From contig NZ_JAGQED010000003.1 of the NCBI RefSeq assembly GCF_018304965.1, forward strand, positions 212,364-276,363: a stretch of 64,000 nt of DNA. The letters are read 5' to 3'. Position 1 is the first letter of the stretch. Every line of letters starts with the position of its first letter. The DNA comes from Collimonas antrihumi. GTDB taxonomy: Bacteria; Pseudomonadota; Gammaproteobacteria; Burkholderiales; Burkholderiaceae_D. The notes beneath the pieces were generated by a model, which searched no databases, was not told the origin of the DNA, and saw only the letters and a program-made list of their open reading frames with translations. Of this stretch, positions 36,144 through 46,000 are shown one piece after another. The position numbers and the translations under genes are program-made.

Positions 36144-37259
36144 ATGAAAACCGTGAAAACCATGAAAACTTATAGCATCGCAACTATTCCAGGTGACGGC
36201 ATCGGCAAGGAAGTTGTTCCGGCAGGCCAGCAGGTGCTGGAGGCGCTGGCCAGGACAAACAAGACATTTGCATTCGAATTTCAAGATTTCGACTGGGGCG
36301 GCGACTACTACCGCAAGACCGGTGCGATGATGCCGGCCGATGGCTTGGATGCGCTGCGTGACAAGGACGCAATCTTGTTCGGTTCTGCAGGCGACCCGGA
36401 TATTCCCGATCACATCACCTTATGGGGCTTGCGCCTGAAAATCTGCCAAGGTTTCGATCAATACGCCAATGTGCGCCCGACCCGCATCCTGCCAGGTATC
36501 GACGCGCCGTTGAAGCGTTGCAAGCAAGACGATTTGAACTGGGTGATTGTCCGCGAAAACTCCGAAGGTGAATATGCCGGCGTCGGCGGCCGTGTCCACC
36601 AAGGCCATCCGATCGAAGCGGCTACGGACGTCTCGATGATGACGCGTGCCGGTGTGGAACGCATCATGCGCTTCGCATTTCGCCTGGCGCAATCCCGCCC
36701 ACGCAAGATGCTGACCGTTATCACCAAGAGCAATGCGCAGCGTCACGCTATGGTGATGTGGGATGAAATCGCGGTTCAAATTGCAAAAGAATTTCCTGAT
36801 GTGACCTGGGACAAGGAACTGGTCGACGCTGCAACGGCGCGCATGGTTAATCGTCCCGCAACGCTGGATACGATCGTCGCTACCAATCTGCATGCAGACA
36901 TTCTGAGCGATCTGGCAGCGGCACTGGCAGGCAGCCTGGGTATCGCGCCAACCGGCAATATCGATCCGGAGCGCCGCTATCCATCGATGTTCGAACCGAT
37001 CCATGGTTCGGCGTTCGACATCATGGGCAAGGGGCTGGCCAACCCGGTCGGCACTTTCTGGTCGGTTGTGATGCTGCTCGAACATCTGGGCGAATATGAC
37101 GCTGCAAAACGTGTCATGCAGGCTGTCGAAGCGGTTACTGCCGACACTTCCTTGCACACCCGCGATCTGGGGGGCAATGCCACAACATCACAAGTGACTG
37201 CTGCTGTCTGTGCATTCATTGAAAATGCCGCAGTTCCAGCAGAAAAAGCTGCTGCGTAG
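36144..37259 (+). CDS. ttuC: Tartrate dehydrogenase / D-malate dehydrogenase (decarboxylating)
   Basis: A 371-residue member of the isocitrate/isopropylmalate dehydrogenase family. It shows I-P-G-D-G-I-G-K-E near 15, the tartrate-type Q-Y-A-N-V-R-P near 108, R-E-N-S-E-G-E-Y near 135, K-S-N-A-Q-R-H near 193 and metal Asp residues in T-N-L-H-A-D-I-L-S-D-L near 252. It oxidises tartrate or D-malate with NAD. The ribosome site GGCAGGAG precedes the ATG. The neighbourhood (LysR, pyruvate kinase remnant, MFS carrier) matches the ttu loci of Agrobacterium, so tartrate is the better guess. Confidence 0.88.
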   Translation: MKTVKTMKTYSIATIPGDGIGKEVVPAGQQVLEALARTNKTFAFEFQDFDWGGDYYRKTGAMMPADGLDALRDKDAILFGSAGDPDIPDHITLWGLRLKICQGFDQYANVRPTRILPGIDAPLKRCKQDDLNWVIVRENSEGEYAGVGGRVHQGHPIEAATDVSMMTRAGVERIMRFAFRLAQSRPRKMLTVITKSNAQRHAMVMWDEIAVQIAKEFPDVTWDKELVDAATARMVNRPATLDTIVATNLHADILSDLAAALAGSLGIAPTGNIDPERRYPSMFEPIHGSAFDIMGKGLANPVGTFWSVVMLLEHLGEYDAAKRVMQAVEAVTADTSLHTRDLGGNATTSQVTAAVCAFIENAAVPAEKAAA

Positions 37260-37311
37260 CCATCAGCTGCCCGGCAAGTCCGGGCCGGTAAAACATAAAA
37301 ATATGGGGAGC

Positions 37312-37338
37312 AACCCGGCTCGCACTGAGCCGGGGTTT
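37312..37338 (+). terminator. Hairpin after the tartrate dehydrogenase gene
   Basis: CCCGGCTC (37314-37321) pairs perfectly with GAGCCGGG (37327-37334) around a 5-base loop and is followed by GTTT. The T-run is short, so it may only reduce read-through to the MFS gene. Confidence 0.55.
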
Positions 37339-37422
37339 CACTACCCCTTGCAAAAATAAAGCTGGAGACATCATGTTTATTGCATTGACTGCCTGCTGGT
37401 TGCTTTCGACACGGACCCGGAA

Positions 37423-37749
37423 ATGAACGCTTCCGACGATCTGACGGATTTGGGCGTCGAGATGCCTGCGGAACAGGTTCCTGCGATACAGAAACGCATT
37501 GTGCGTGCCTGCAGCAAGGCAGGTAAACCGGTCATCGTCGCCACGCAGATGCTTGAATCCATGATCTCGGCGCCGGTGCCGACACGCGCGGAATCGTCTG
37601 ACGTTGCTACTGCCATCTATGACGGTGCGGACGCCGTGATGCTGTCGGCTGAATCCGCCAGCGGTAAATATCCGGTTGAAGCCGTTCGCATGATGGGTCT
37701 CATCATCGCCCAGACTGAAAGCGACCCGTACTACCGCGAATTGATTTAA
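37423..37749 (+). pseudogene. Pyruvate kinase remnant (position of ttuE), truncated at both ends
   Basis: The 108 codons encode only the middle of a pyruvate kinase barrel: [54 protein letters not shown] and S-D-P-Y-Y-R-E-L-I before the stop. Normal enzymes have about 470 residues. Here about 260 N-terminal residues, the catalytic Arg-Gly of the usual A-R-G-D-L-G motif and the whole C-terminal domain are gone. Similarity begins abruptly at [10 protein letters not shown]. In ttu loci a pyruvate kinase (TtuE) belongs here, so this is most likely its decayed relic. The kept protein-level similarity suggests the loss is recent. Confidence 0.8.
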
Positions 37750-37833
37750 AAAGAACCGGTTTAAACGGTAGTTTCCTCGGCAGCACTATCCATTTTTTAA
37801 CAATACAACGCTATAACCTCCAAGGAGGAGACA

Positions 37834-39144
37834 ATGAAATCCGATCTCGAATCCCGCGTATCCCGCAAGCTCATGTGGCGCATTATTCCGTTTGTCATGG
37901 TGCTTTACTTTGTCAGCTTCCTTGACCGTGTCAACGTCGGCTTTGCTGCGATGACGATGAACAAGGCAATCGGCCTCTCGCCCACGGCATTCGGCTTGGG
38001 CGGCGGTTTGTTTTTCATCGGCTACTTCTTATTTGAAGTCCCGTCCAACCTGATACTTCATCGTGTCGGCGCGCGCATCTGGATCGCGCGAGTGATGGTT
38101 ACCTGGGGCATCATCTCTGCCATATCGGCCTTCGCTGTCGGGCCGAACAGCTTCTATGCATTGCGTTTCTTGCTGGGTGTTGCCGAAGCAGGCTTCTTCC
38201 CCGGGATCATTCTTTATTTGAGCTTGTGGTTTCCTGTGAAGCAACGCGCAGTCGCGGCAGCCTGGTTCATGGCCGCGGTGCCGATTTCTGTAGCGATCGG
38301 CTCCCCGCTGTCAGGCGCAATCATGCAGTTGCCGCCCATCTTCGGCCTGGCAGATTGGCAGATGCTATATGTCATTGAGGCAGTCCCGGCTGTGATTCTC
38401 GGCTTTTTTGTATTGAAATACCTGACCGATACCCCTGCCAAGGCGGAATGGCTGGCGACCGACGAGCGTGACTGGCTGATTGCCAAACTGAAGGCTGAAG
38501 CCGATGCAAGACAATCCAATGCAGGGCATACCGCAGGCGCTTTTAGCGCGTTGAAAGATCCGCGTGTCCTGGCGCTCGCACTGATTTATTTCGGCACCTC
38601 CGCCGGCCTTTATACGCTGGGCCTTTGGGCGCCGCTGATCATTCGTGAATTTGGCTTCACTCCGCTGGAAACCGGTTTGCTGACCGGTGTGCCGAGTGTT
38701 GTCGCTGTGGTCGCCATGATCCTGTGGGCAAGGCATTCGGATCGTACCGGAGAGCGCACCTGGCACGTCGTGATTCCTTGTGTGCTGGCATGCGTAGGCC
38801 TTGTTTTTGCCGGCCTGGCGACCACGGCGTTGCTGGTGGTTCTTGCACTGGTCGCGGTAAATGTCGGTATCAGTTCCGCCAAGGCGCCGTTGTGGGCCAT
38901 GCCAAGCTCTTTCCTGTCGGGAGCGGGTGCAGCAGCAGGCATAGCAATGATCAACTCAGTAGGCAATCTCGGCGGCTTCGTCGGCCCGTTTGCGATCGGC
39001 TGGTTGAAGAATGTGACCGGCGGATATGCTGCAGGCCTCTACGTAGTTGCGGCAACGCTGGCTGTGTCGGCAGTAGTGACATTGCTGCTAAGCCGGCAGG
39101 CAAGGCGAACATCTGCAATCGGCCATCCGCGGCACGGCCATTAG
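37834..39144 (+). CDS. ttuB: MFS transporter, anion:cation symporter family, probably tartrate carrier
   Basis: A 436-residue inner-membrane carrier with 12 predicted helices. It carries the family patterns F-L-D-R-V-N-V-G-F-A near 32, F-F-I-G-Y-F-L-F-E-V-P-S-N near 63, R-F-L-L-G-V-A-E-A-G-F-F-P-G near 112 and W-F-P-V-K-Q-R near 133. This is the ACS family to which TtuB and phthalate or glucarate carriers belong. CAAGGAGGAG before ATG 37834 is an excellent ribosome site. Its terminator was hit by a MITE. Substrate tartrate or D-malate is inferred from the neighbours. Confidence 0.85.
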   Translation: MKSDLESRVSRKLMWRIIPFVMVLYFVSFLDRVNVGFAAMTMNKAIGLSPTAFGLGGGLFFIGYFLFEVPSNLILHRVGARIWIARVMVTWGIISAISAFAVGPNSFYALRFLLGVAEAGFFPGIILYLSLWFPVKQRAVAAAWFMAAVPISVAIGSPLSGAIMQLPPIFGLADWQMLYVIEAVPAVILGFFVLKYLTDTPAKAEWLATDERDWLIAKLKAEADARQSNAGHTAGAFSALKDPRVLALALIYFGTSAGLYTLGLWAPLIIREFGFTPLETGLLTGVPSVVAVVAMILWARHSDRTGERTWHVVIPCVLACVGLVFAGLATTALLVVLALVAVNVGISSAKAPLWAMPSSFLSGAGAAAGIAMINSVGNLGGFVGPFAIGWLKNVTGGYAAGLYVVAATLAVSAVVTLLLSRQARRTSAIGHPRHGH

Positions 39145-39151
39145 AATGAAA

Positions 39152-39359
39152 ATGGGCCTTCCGGCCCCAATGCCGTTCAGTTAAGTGATATGACGTGACC
39201 AGCCGCCACGGCGGCTCCGTCATCCCCGCGAACGCGGGGATCCAAATTACCGAGTGAAACAATGAAAAATGGATTCCCACGTTCGCGGGAACGACGCATG
39301 AGGGAGATATCTCTGGCGTCTTAACTGAACGGCATTAGCCTTCCGGCCCATTTTTTTTT
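39152..39359 (+). terminator. MFS-gene terminator split by a MITE
   Basis: Without the element and one copy of GCCTTCCGGCCC, the sequence reads ATGGGCC-TTCC-GGCCCAT followed by nine or more T, a textbook intrinsic terminator. As it stands, the hairpin (39153-39167) is separated from the T-run (39351-39359) by about 180 bases, and the right-hand duplicate keeps only part of the left stem arm. Confidence 0.7.
39168..39337. mobile_element. MITE-like element copy 3, with 12-bp target duplication
   Basis: 170 bp with inverted ends AATGCCGTTCAGTTAAG (39169-39185) and CTTAACTGAACGGCATT (39320-39336). Its core differs from copies 1 and 2 but keeps the GC palindromes (CCCCGCGAACGCGGGG near 39224-39239 and CCCACGTTCGCGGG near 39276-39289). 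GCCTTCCGGCCC occurs directly before (39156-39167) and directly after (39338-39349) it. A 12-bp duplication fits the 11-13 bp range I recall for IS4, and the ends fit IS4-type termini. No transposase is present. Confidence 0.82.
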
Positions 39360-39361
39360 GA

Positions 39362-39448
39362 GCTATCGATATGTGAGAAGATTCTAGCCGTCCAGTGCTA
39401 TCTGCAAAGTGACAAGGCTATTCGTGAATCTACTCACATATCGATAGC
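39362..39448. repeat. 87-bp hairpin between convergent MFS and baeR genes
   Basis: Perfect 16-bp inverted arms GCTATCGATATGTGAG (39362-39377) and its complement (39433-39448) continue inward, after one mismatch and one 5-base bulge, with AGATTC and TAGCC against GAATCT and GGCTA. The stem is about 27 bp. It lies between two genes that converge and has no T-run, so it could be a two-way stop, a small repeat element or a protein-binding site. Confidence 0.6.
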
Positions 39449-39540
39449 CACGTGCGCATCTGGAATATATCTTAACGAAACAATATGACAAGCGTTTGAC
39501 ATGAACGTTTTTTTCAGCGGATCAGCCGTTGAGCGCGGCG

Positions 39541-40260
39541 TTACGGCTCAGTGATTTCAAACTTGTAGCCGACACCGTAAATGGCGTGGATGACATTGCG
39601 TCCGTCAAAGAATGGTTCAAGCTTGCGCCGCAGGTTCTTTATATGGCTGTCGACCGCGCGGTCGGTGACTGCGCGGTAGTCGTCATGCAGCTTATCCAGC
39701 AACTGGTCGCGCGAGAACACCCGTCCCGGGGCCGCCGCCAGCGCCTTCAGCAACCGGTATTCCTGCTGCGTCAGATTGAGCGTCACGCCATCGATGCTGG
39801 CGCTATGCAATTCATGGTCGATGCTCAGGGCTGTGGATGAAGCCGCAGCGGGAGTGTCGCGCTGGCGGCGGCGCAGCATCGCTTTTACCCGCGCCACGAT
39901 TTCCCGCGGGCTGAAGGGTGTCTTGCAGATATAGTCGTCGGCGCCCAGTTCCAGCCCTTGCAGGCGGTCTTCTTCGCCGATCCTCGCGCTCAGCATCAAG
40001 ACCGGGACGTCGCTGAACTCGCGCAGTTCGCGGCAAATCTGCCAGCCGTCGCAACCCGGCAGCATGACGTCGAGCAAAATCAGGTCCGGCATCCGGCTGC
40101 GCACCTGCGGCAATGCTTCGCGGCCGTCGCTGATCCAGCGTGAGGCATAGCCGGCGGCGGTCAGGTAGGTTTGCAGCAATTCGGCCATTTTCGGTTCATC
40201 CTCGACAATCAGGATGTCGGCGCTGGCCGGGGCGGAAAATTTGAAGGTATCTATCGGCAT
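39541..40260 (-). CDS. baeR: OmpR-family response regulator BaeR
   Basis: A 239-residue response regulator: receiver with acidic pair V-E-D-E-P-K near 20, phosphoacceptor Asp in L-I-L-L-D-V-M-L-P-G near 62 and conserved Lys near 113. The winged-helix domain ends V-T-D-R-A-V-D-S-H-I-K-N-L-R-R-K-L and A-I-Y-G-V-G-Y-K, as in E. coli BaeR. It is cotranscribed downstream of baeS, with 9 bases between. Odd point: the usual C-K-P-(F/Y)-S-P-R-E reads C-K-T-P-F-S-P-R-E, with an extra Thr next to the switch Lys. It probably controls the divergent RND operon. Confidence 0.9.
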   Translation of the reverse strand: MPIDTFKFSAPASADILIVEDEPKMAELLQTYLTAAGYASRWISDGREALPQVRSRMPDLILLDVMLPGCDGWQICRELREFSDVPVLMLSARIGEEDRLQGLELGADDYICKTPFSPREIVARVKAMLRRRQRDTPAAASSTALSIDHELHSASIDGVTLNLTQQEYRLLKALAAAPGRVFSRDQLLDKLHDDYRAVTDRAVDSHIKNLRRKLEPFFDGRNVIHAIYGVGYKFEITEP

Positions 40261-40269
40261 AATGAATAT

Positions 40270-41679
40270 TCAGACCAGGCTGGCAGGTAGCCAGATGCTC
40301 AGGCGCAGGCCGCCGAGCGCGGAAGCATCGGCGCTGATGCCGCCTTCATGCGCATCGACGATGTGCTGGCAGATCGCCAGCCCGAGTCCGGCGCCGCCAT
40401 GTGCCCGGTTGCGCGAGGCGTCGGCACGGAAGAAGCGTTCAAACAGGCGCGGCAGCGCGTCCGCGGTGGTGCCGGGCGCGCTGTCGTCGAACTGCAGCAG
40501 CCAGCGCTGCTGTTCGCGCCGCGCACTGATCTGCAGGCGACCGCCGCTGTCGGTGTAGCGCAGGGTGTTTTCCAGGATGTTCTTGAACAATTGCTGCAGG
40601 CGGCCGGCGTCGGCGTGTACCAGCATCGGTTGCTGCGGCAGGTCGATAGCGACAGCCAGCCTGTGCTCGCGGTAGGGTTCTTCGTAGGATTGCAGGCTGG
40701 ACCGCAGCAGCACGCCGATATCGATATCGGCCTTGCGGTAAGTCAGCGCACCGGCATCGGCCAGCGACAATTCATATAAATCGTTGACCAGCTTGTTGAG
40801 CGTGCTGACTTCCGACTGCAAGGATTTGACGGTATCCATGCTGGTGTCCAGCAAGCCGTCTTCTATAGCTTCCAACTGGCCGTTCAGTATGCCGAGCGGC
40901 GTCCGTAGTTCGTGCGAGACGTCGGCCATGAAGTCGCGCCGCATCTTTTCATTGCGTTCCAGCGTCAGCGCCAACTGGTTGAAATCGGCGGACAGGCGGC
41001 CGATTTCATCTTGCGTCGCCACCTCGACACGGGTGCTGTAGTCACCACCGGCCAGTCGGTGCGTGGCTTGCGCCAGACGCGTAAGCGGCGACAGCAAGAC
41101 ATTGGCTATCTTGACGGCGACAAACCCGGTAAACAGAATCGACGCCAGGCCGATCAACAGATGGGCCAGCAGCTGGTTGTGCTGGAAGCGCTGGTCGATG
41201 GCGGCAATGACACTCTCGAACGGTGTCAACGCCACCCAGCCTATGATGGCGCCGTCACGCATCAAAGGGCGCAGCAAGGCATCCGATTGCATGCCGTGGA
41301 AGCCGATCACGAAATTGCGGTCGGCGTCGAGCAGGGTAAAGCGCAAATGGGCACCTGTCAGGTCTGACCCCGACGGTGCATACCGGGAAAATGGCGCGTC
41401 CGGGTCGAGCTCGGGGCGGGTGGTGCGCAGCAGGTCATACCAGGTGCCGCGATTTTCCTGCATGAACTGCCAGCTGCCGTGTTCGCGATAGGCCTGTTCG
41501 AGGCGCGGTATCAATTCTTCCATCCGTCCTTGCGCCTGCTCATTCAGGTAACCGAGGAAATCATGTGTAAAACTGAGGCGCGCAACCACGCTCATGGCGA
41601 CAATCACCGCTATCGCCATGGCGAGCATGGCGTAAAAAAGTTTCAGTCTGATGCTGGTTCCGGGCAGGATGAGACGCAC
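40270..41679 (-). CDS. baeS: Sensor histidine kinase BaeS
   Basis: A 469-residue inner-membrane kinase. Helix 1 spans about residues 10-33, a periplasmic sensor follows to about 165, helix 2 about 165-190, then HAMP. The dimerisation/His box is F-M-A-D-V-S-H-E-L-R-T-P-L near 250. The ATPase has N-I-L-E-N-T-L-R-Y near 365 and G-A-G-L-G-L-A-I near 428. The frame and gene order match BaeS, which senses envelope stress and foreign compounds. It is divergent from the efflux operon with a 191-base gap. Confidence 0.9.
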   Translation of the reverse strand: MRLILPGTSIRLKLFYAMLAMAIAVIVAMSVVARLSFTHDFLGYLNEQAQGRMEELIPRLEQAYREHGSWQFMQENRGTWYDLLRTTRPELDPDAPFSRYAPSGSDLTGAHLRFTLLDADRNFVIGFHGMQSDALLRPLMRDGAIIGWVALTPFESVIAAIDQRFQHNQLLAHLLIGLASILFTGFVAVKIANVLLSPLTRLAQATHRLAGGDYSTRVEVATQDEIGRLSADFNQLALTLERNEKMRRDFMADVSHELRTPLGILNGQLEAIEDGLLDTSMDTVKSLQSEVSTLNKLVNDLYELSLADAGALTYRKADIDIGVLLRSSLQSYEEPYREHRLAVAIDLPQQPMLVHADAGRLQQLFKNILENTLRYTDSGGRLQISARREQQRWLLQFDDSAPGTTADALPRLFERFFRADASRNRAHGGAGLGLAICQHIVDAHEGGISADASALGGLRLSIWLPASLV

Positions 41680-41870
41680 GGCAAGATCCTTGGAGGCGAG
41701 TGGATTTGCGGGTTAGGGTAGCAAGGAACGCCGGTCTTGGGAAGTTTTCCGGACTGCGGGCTTCCTCAATATTCCTCCACATTTGGTTCTTACCATGGCA
41801 GATTCGATAAATTTCAAGATCGCAGCCATGTCCAGGTGCACATTGTGACAGGGCGGTTGCGACCACAGCC

Positions 41871-43070
41871 ATGCTACCAAGAAAATCCTTGCTGAAACTG
41901 ATGCTGACCCCGCTGCTGGTCGTTGCCGTACTTGGCGCCTGCTCACGATCAACCGATGTGCCGGCACCCAAGGCGGCAGCCGAAGTGGGCACCGTGACCG
42001 TGAAGCCGGAGCGGCAGTCGGTGTCGACCGAATTACCCGGACGTACTGTCGCCTACCTGACGGCGGATATCCGGCCGCAGATCAGCGGCATCATTCAACG
42101 CCGCCTGTTTACCGAAGGCGCGAATGTCAAACAAGGACAAGCCTTGTACCAGATCGATCCGGCCACCTATCAGGCTGCTTTCGACAGCGCCAAGGCTTCG
42201 CTGTCGAAAGCGGAAGCCACGCTGCGCGCCTCCAGGCTGAAGGCTGAACGTTATATCGAGCTGAACAAGATAGACGCCGTCAGCAAGCAGGATAACGACG
42301 ATGCGCAAAGCGTGCTCAGTGAAAACCAGGCGGCGCTGGAAGTCGCGCGCGCGGCGCTGAAGACGGCGGCCATCGATCTTGAATTTACCCGTATAGCGGC
42401 GCCGATCTCTGGCCGCATCGAAACTTCGACAGTAACACCAGGCGCGCTGGTGGTGGCGCAACAGAGCGTCGCCTTGACCACCATACAGAAGATAGATCCG
42501 ATCTATGTCGATGTGACGCAATCAAGCGTCGATGTCTTGCGCATGCGGCGCGAGCTGGCCAGCGGCAATATCAAGGCTGTCGGCCGCGACGAAGCACCGG
42601 TCAGGCTGGTGCTGGAAGACGGCAGCGTTTATCCACAGCCGGGAAAACTCAAATTCAGCGGCCTGAGCGTCAACACCGGCACCGGCATGATCACGCTGCG
42701 CGCGGAATTCCCGAATCCGGACGGCATGCTGCTGCCCGGGATGTATGTGCGGGCGCAACTGGAAGAAGCGATCGATGAAGCAGCCATCCTGGTGCCGCAG
42801 AAAGCGGTTACCCGCGATGCCTTGGGCGCCGCCACGGCCCTGATCCTGGACGACGCCGGCAAAGTCCAGAGGCGCGCGTTGACGGTAGGACGCGCCATCG
42901 GCAATCGCTGGTGGGTGAGCGAAGGCTTGCAGGCGGGCGACAAGGTGATCGTCGATGGCTTGCAAAAAATCAAGGCAGGTGACAGCGTCCGCGCCGTCGA
43001 CATGAGTGCCGGGCCGTCCAAATCGCCGTCCAGGTCGCCGGCCAATCTGCAGCAGATCAGCGCGCGCTAA
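41871..43070 (+). CDS. acrA: RND efflux membrane fusion protein (AcrA/MexA type)
   Basis: A 399-residue periplasmic adaptor lipoprotein: signal M-L-P-R-K-S-L-L-K-L, hydrophobic core and lipobox V-L-G-A-C-S near residue 23. The lipoyl half-motif P-Q-I-S-G-I-I-Q-R-R-L-F-T-E-G near 66, a coiled-coil hairpin (about 95-165) and the second lipoyl half R-I-A-A-P-I-S-G-R-I near 170 follow. It links the RND pump to the outer-membrane channel. It is divergent from baeSR and 10 bases from the pump gene. Confidence 0.92.
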   Translation: MLPRKSLLKLMLTPLLVVAVLGACSRSTDVPAPKAAAEVGTVTVKPERQSVSTELPGRTVAYLTADIRPQISGIIQRRLFTEGANVKQGQALYQIDPATYQAAFDSAKASLSKAEATLRASRLKAERYIELNKIDAVSKQDNDDAQSVLSENQAALEVARAALKTAAIDLEFTRIAAPISGRIETSTVTPGALVVAQQSVALTTIQKIDPIYVDVTQSSVDVLRMRRELASGNIKAVGRDEAPVRLVLEDGSVYPQPGKLKFSGLSVNTGTGMITLRAEFPNPDGMLLPGMYVRAQLEEAIDEAAILVPQKAVTRDALGAATALILDDAGKVQRRALTVGRAIGNRWWVSEGLQAGDKVIVDGLQKIKAGDSVRAVDMSAGPSKSPSRSPANLQQISAR

Positions 43071-43080
43071 GGAACAGATC

Positions 43081-46000
43081 ATGGCGCATTTCTTTATCAA
43101 CCGGCCCATCTTTGCATGGGTCCTGGCCATCGCCATCATGCTGGCCGGTGCGATTTCCATCTTTTCGCTGTCGCTGGAGCAGTATCCCGACATCGCTCCT
43201 CCCAAGGTCAATATCCGGGCAAATTACGCCGGCGCATCGGCCAAGACGCTGGAAGATTCGGTCACTCAGGTGATCGAGCAGCAAATGAAGGGCATCGATA
43301 ACCTGGAGTACATGTCAGCCTCCAGCAGTTCCGCCGGCAGGACCAACATTACCCTGAATTTCAAAGCCGGCACCAACCCGGACGTGGCGCAGATGCAGGT
43401 GCAGAACAAGCTGCAGCAAGCCAGTTCGCGCTTGCCGCAGGCGGTGCAAAGCACTGGCGTGACGGTGACCAAGGCCGCCAGCGATACCTTGATGATCGTG
43501 TCGCTGGTTTCAGGTGATCCGAATGTCACCGGGGTGGATATCGGAGACTTCATCAACAGCACCTTGACTGACCAGATCAGCCGGGTGGAAGGCGTCGGCG
43601 ACGTCACCGCCTACGGTACCAATTATGCGATGCGCATCTGGCTCGATCCCGGTAAATTGCATAAATATTCGCTGATGCCGTCCGATATCAGCCGCGCGCT
43701 GGAAGCGCAGAATGCCGAAGTTTCGGCCGGACAGCTGGGCGGTTTGCCGGCAATCCAGGGCCAGCAGCTGAACGCTACCGTTACAGCTCGTAGTAAACTC
43801 AGTACGCCGGAGCAGTTCCGCCAGATCGTTGTGAAATCGGCCAGCGACGGCGCGGTAGTGCGGTTGCAGGATGTGGCGCGGGTTGAAATCGGCGCCGAGA
43901 GCTACGACGTCAAGGCGCAGCAGAACGGCCGGCATTCGGCGGCCCTGGCAGTGCAGTTGGGATCGGGCGCTAATGCGCTGGCGACCTCCAAGGCAGTGTT
44001 GGCGAAACTGCAAGAGCTGGAACCGTATTTTCCGCCGGCCCTGAAACTCAGCAGCACGGTCAGCTACGACACCACGCCGTTTGTGCGCGTTTCCATCCAG
44101 GAAGTGGTCAAGACCTTGCTGGAAGCGATCGTGCTGGTGGTGCTGATCATGTACCTGTTCCTGCAGAACCTGCGCGCTACCTTCATCCCGGCGATTACGG
44201 TGCCGGTGGTCTTGCTGGGTACCTTCGGCGTGCTGTCGCTGTTCGGCTATTCGATTAATACTTTAACCATGTTCGGCATGGTGCTGGCGATCGGCCTGCT
44301 GGTCGATGACGCCATCGTGGTCGTGGAAAACGTCGAACGCCTGATGGCGGAGCAAGCGCTGAGCGCAAAGGAAGCAACGCGCAAGGCCATGTCAGAGGTG
44401 AGCGGCGCGCTGGTCGGCATCGCGCTGGTACTGTCGGGAGTGTTCATTCCGATGGCCTTCTTCGGCGGCTCCACCGGTGTGATCTACCGCCAGTTTTCCA
44501 TCACCATCGTGTCGGCCATGAGCTTGTCGGTACTGGTCGCACTGACGCTGACACCGGCGCTGTGCGCAACCATGCTCAAACCGCATGCTCACGGCCAGGT
44601 TGCCCGGAAAGGTTTCTTCGGCTGGTTCAACCGCACTTTCGAGCGTAACGCGCGACGTTATCAGTCCGGCGTCGCCGGTGTATTGGGACGCGGCCGCCGC
44701 AGCCTGTTGACCTATGTCCTGATTGTCGCGGCAATGGCGGTGTGCCTGATGCGTTTGCCGACGTCCTTCCTGCCGGATGAAGACCAGGGCGTGCTGAACG
44801 CGCAGATCCAGCTGCCGGTGGGCGCAACCGAGGAACAGACGACCCAGGTCATGCGCACGGTGCAACAGTATTTCCTGAAGCAGCCGGAAGTCATTGACGC
44901 CTTGTTGTCGGTCACCGGTTCCGGTTCGGGCGGCAATAGCCAAAACGTCGGACGCGCCTTTATCAAGCTGCAAGACTGGAGCGAGCGTAGGGACAAATCC
45001 CAGAGCGCGGCCCAGATTGCCCGCAGGGCCAACCAGGATCTGGCAAAGATACGCGACGCGCGGGTTTTCGTGATCTTGCCGCCGGCAGTGCGCGGCCTTG
45101 GGCAAAGTTCGGGGTTCGATGTGCAGATGAAGGATGTCGGTGGTGTCGGCCACGAGGCGCTGATGAAAGCGCGCGACGAGTTCATTGCATTGGCGAACAA
45201 GAGTGACAAGCTGGCAAACGTGCGCACCACCGGCCTCGACGATACGCCGCAGTTCCGGATCGAGATCGACGACAGCAAGGCTGGCGCACTGAGCGTGAGC
45301 ACGGCAGACATCAACTCCACCATGTCGACTGCGATGGGAGGCACCTACGTCAACGATTTCCTCAACAATGGCCGCGTCAAACGCGTCTATGTGCAGGGCG
45401 ATGCGCGCTTCAGGATGCAAGCGAACGACCTGGAACAATGGCATGTGCGAAATTCTGCCGGCCAGATGGTGCCGTTTTCCGCCTTCACCAGCGCCGGCTG
45501 GACCTACGGACCTTCCTTGCTGGAGCGCTACAACGGCGTGTCGTCCTTTGAAATCGTCGGTGAGCCGGCGGCTGGCGTCAGTTCCGGCGTGGCGATGCAG
45601 GAAGTGGAGCGCATCATGGCGCAGATGCCGGTCGGGATAGGCTATGAATGGACCGGCCAATCCTACCAGGAACGCCTGTCCGGTTCGCAGGCGCCGCTGC
45701 TGTATGCGGCTTCCATCCTGTTCGTATTCCTTTGCCTGGCGGCCTTGTACGAAAGCTGGTCGGTGCCGTTTGCGGTGATCTTGATCGTGCCGCTGGGGAT
45801 CATCGGCACTGTGTTGCTGACCTCTGCCAGCGGTTTGTCGAACGATGTCTACTTCCAGGTCGGCCTGCTGACCACGGTTGGTTTGTCTTGCAAGAATGCG
45901 ATCCTGATCGTCGAGTTCGCCAAGCAACTGCACGAATCAGGAAAATCGTTGCTTGATGCGACGCTGGAAGCGGTGTATCTGCGCTTGCGGCCGATCTTGA

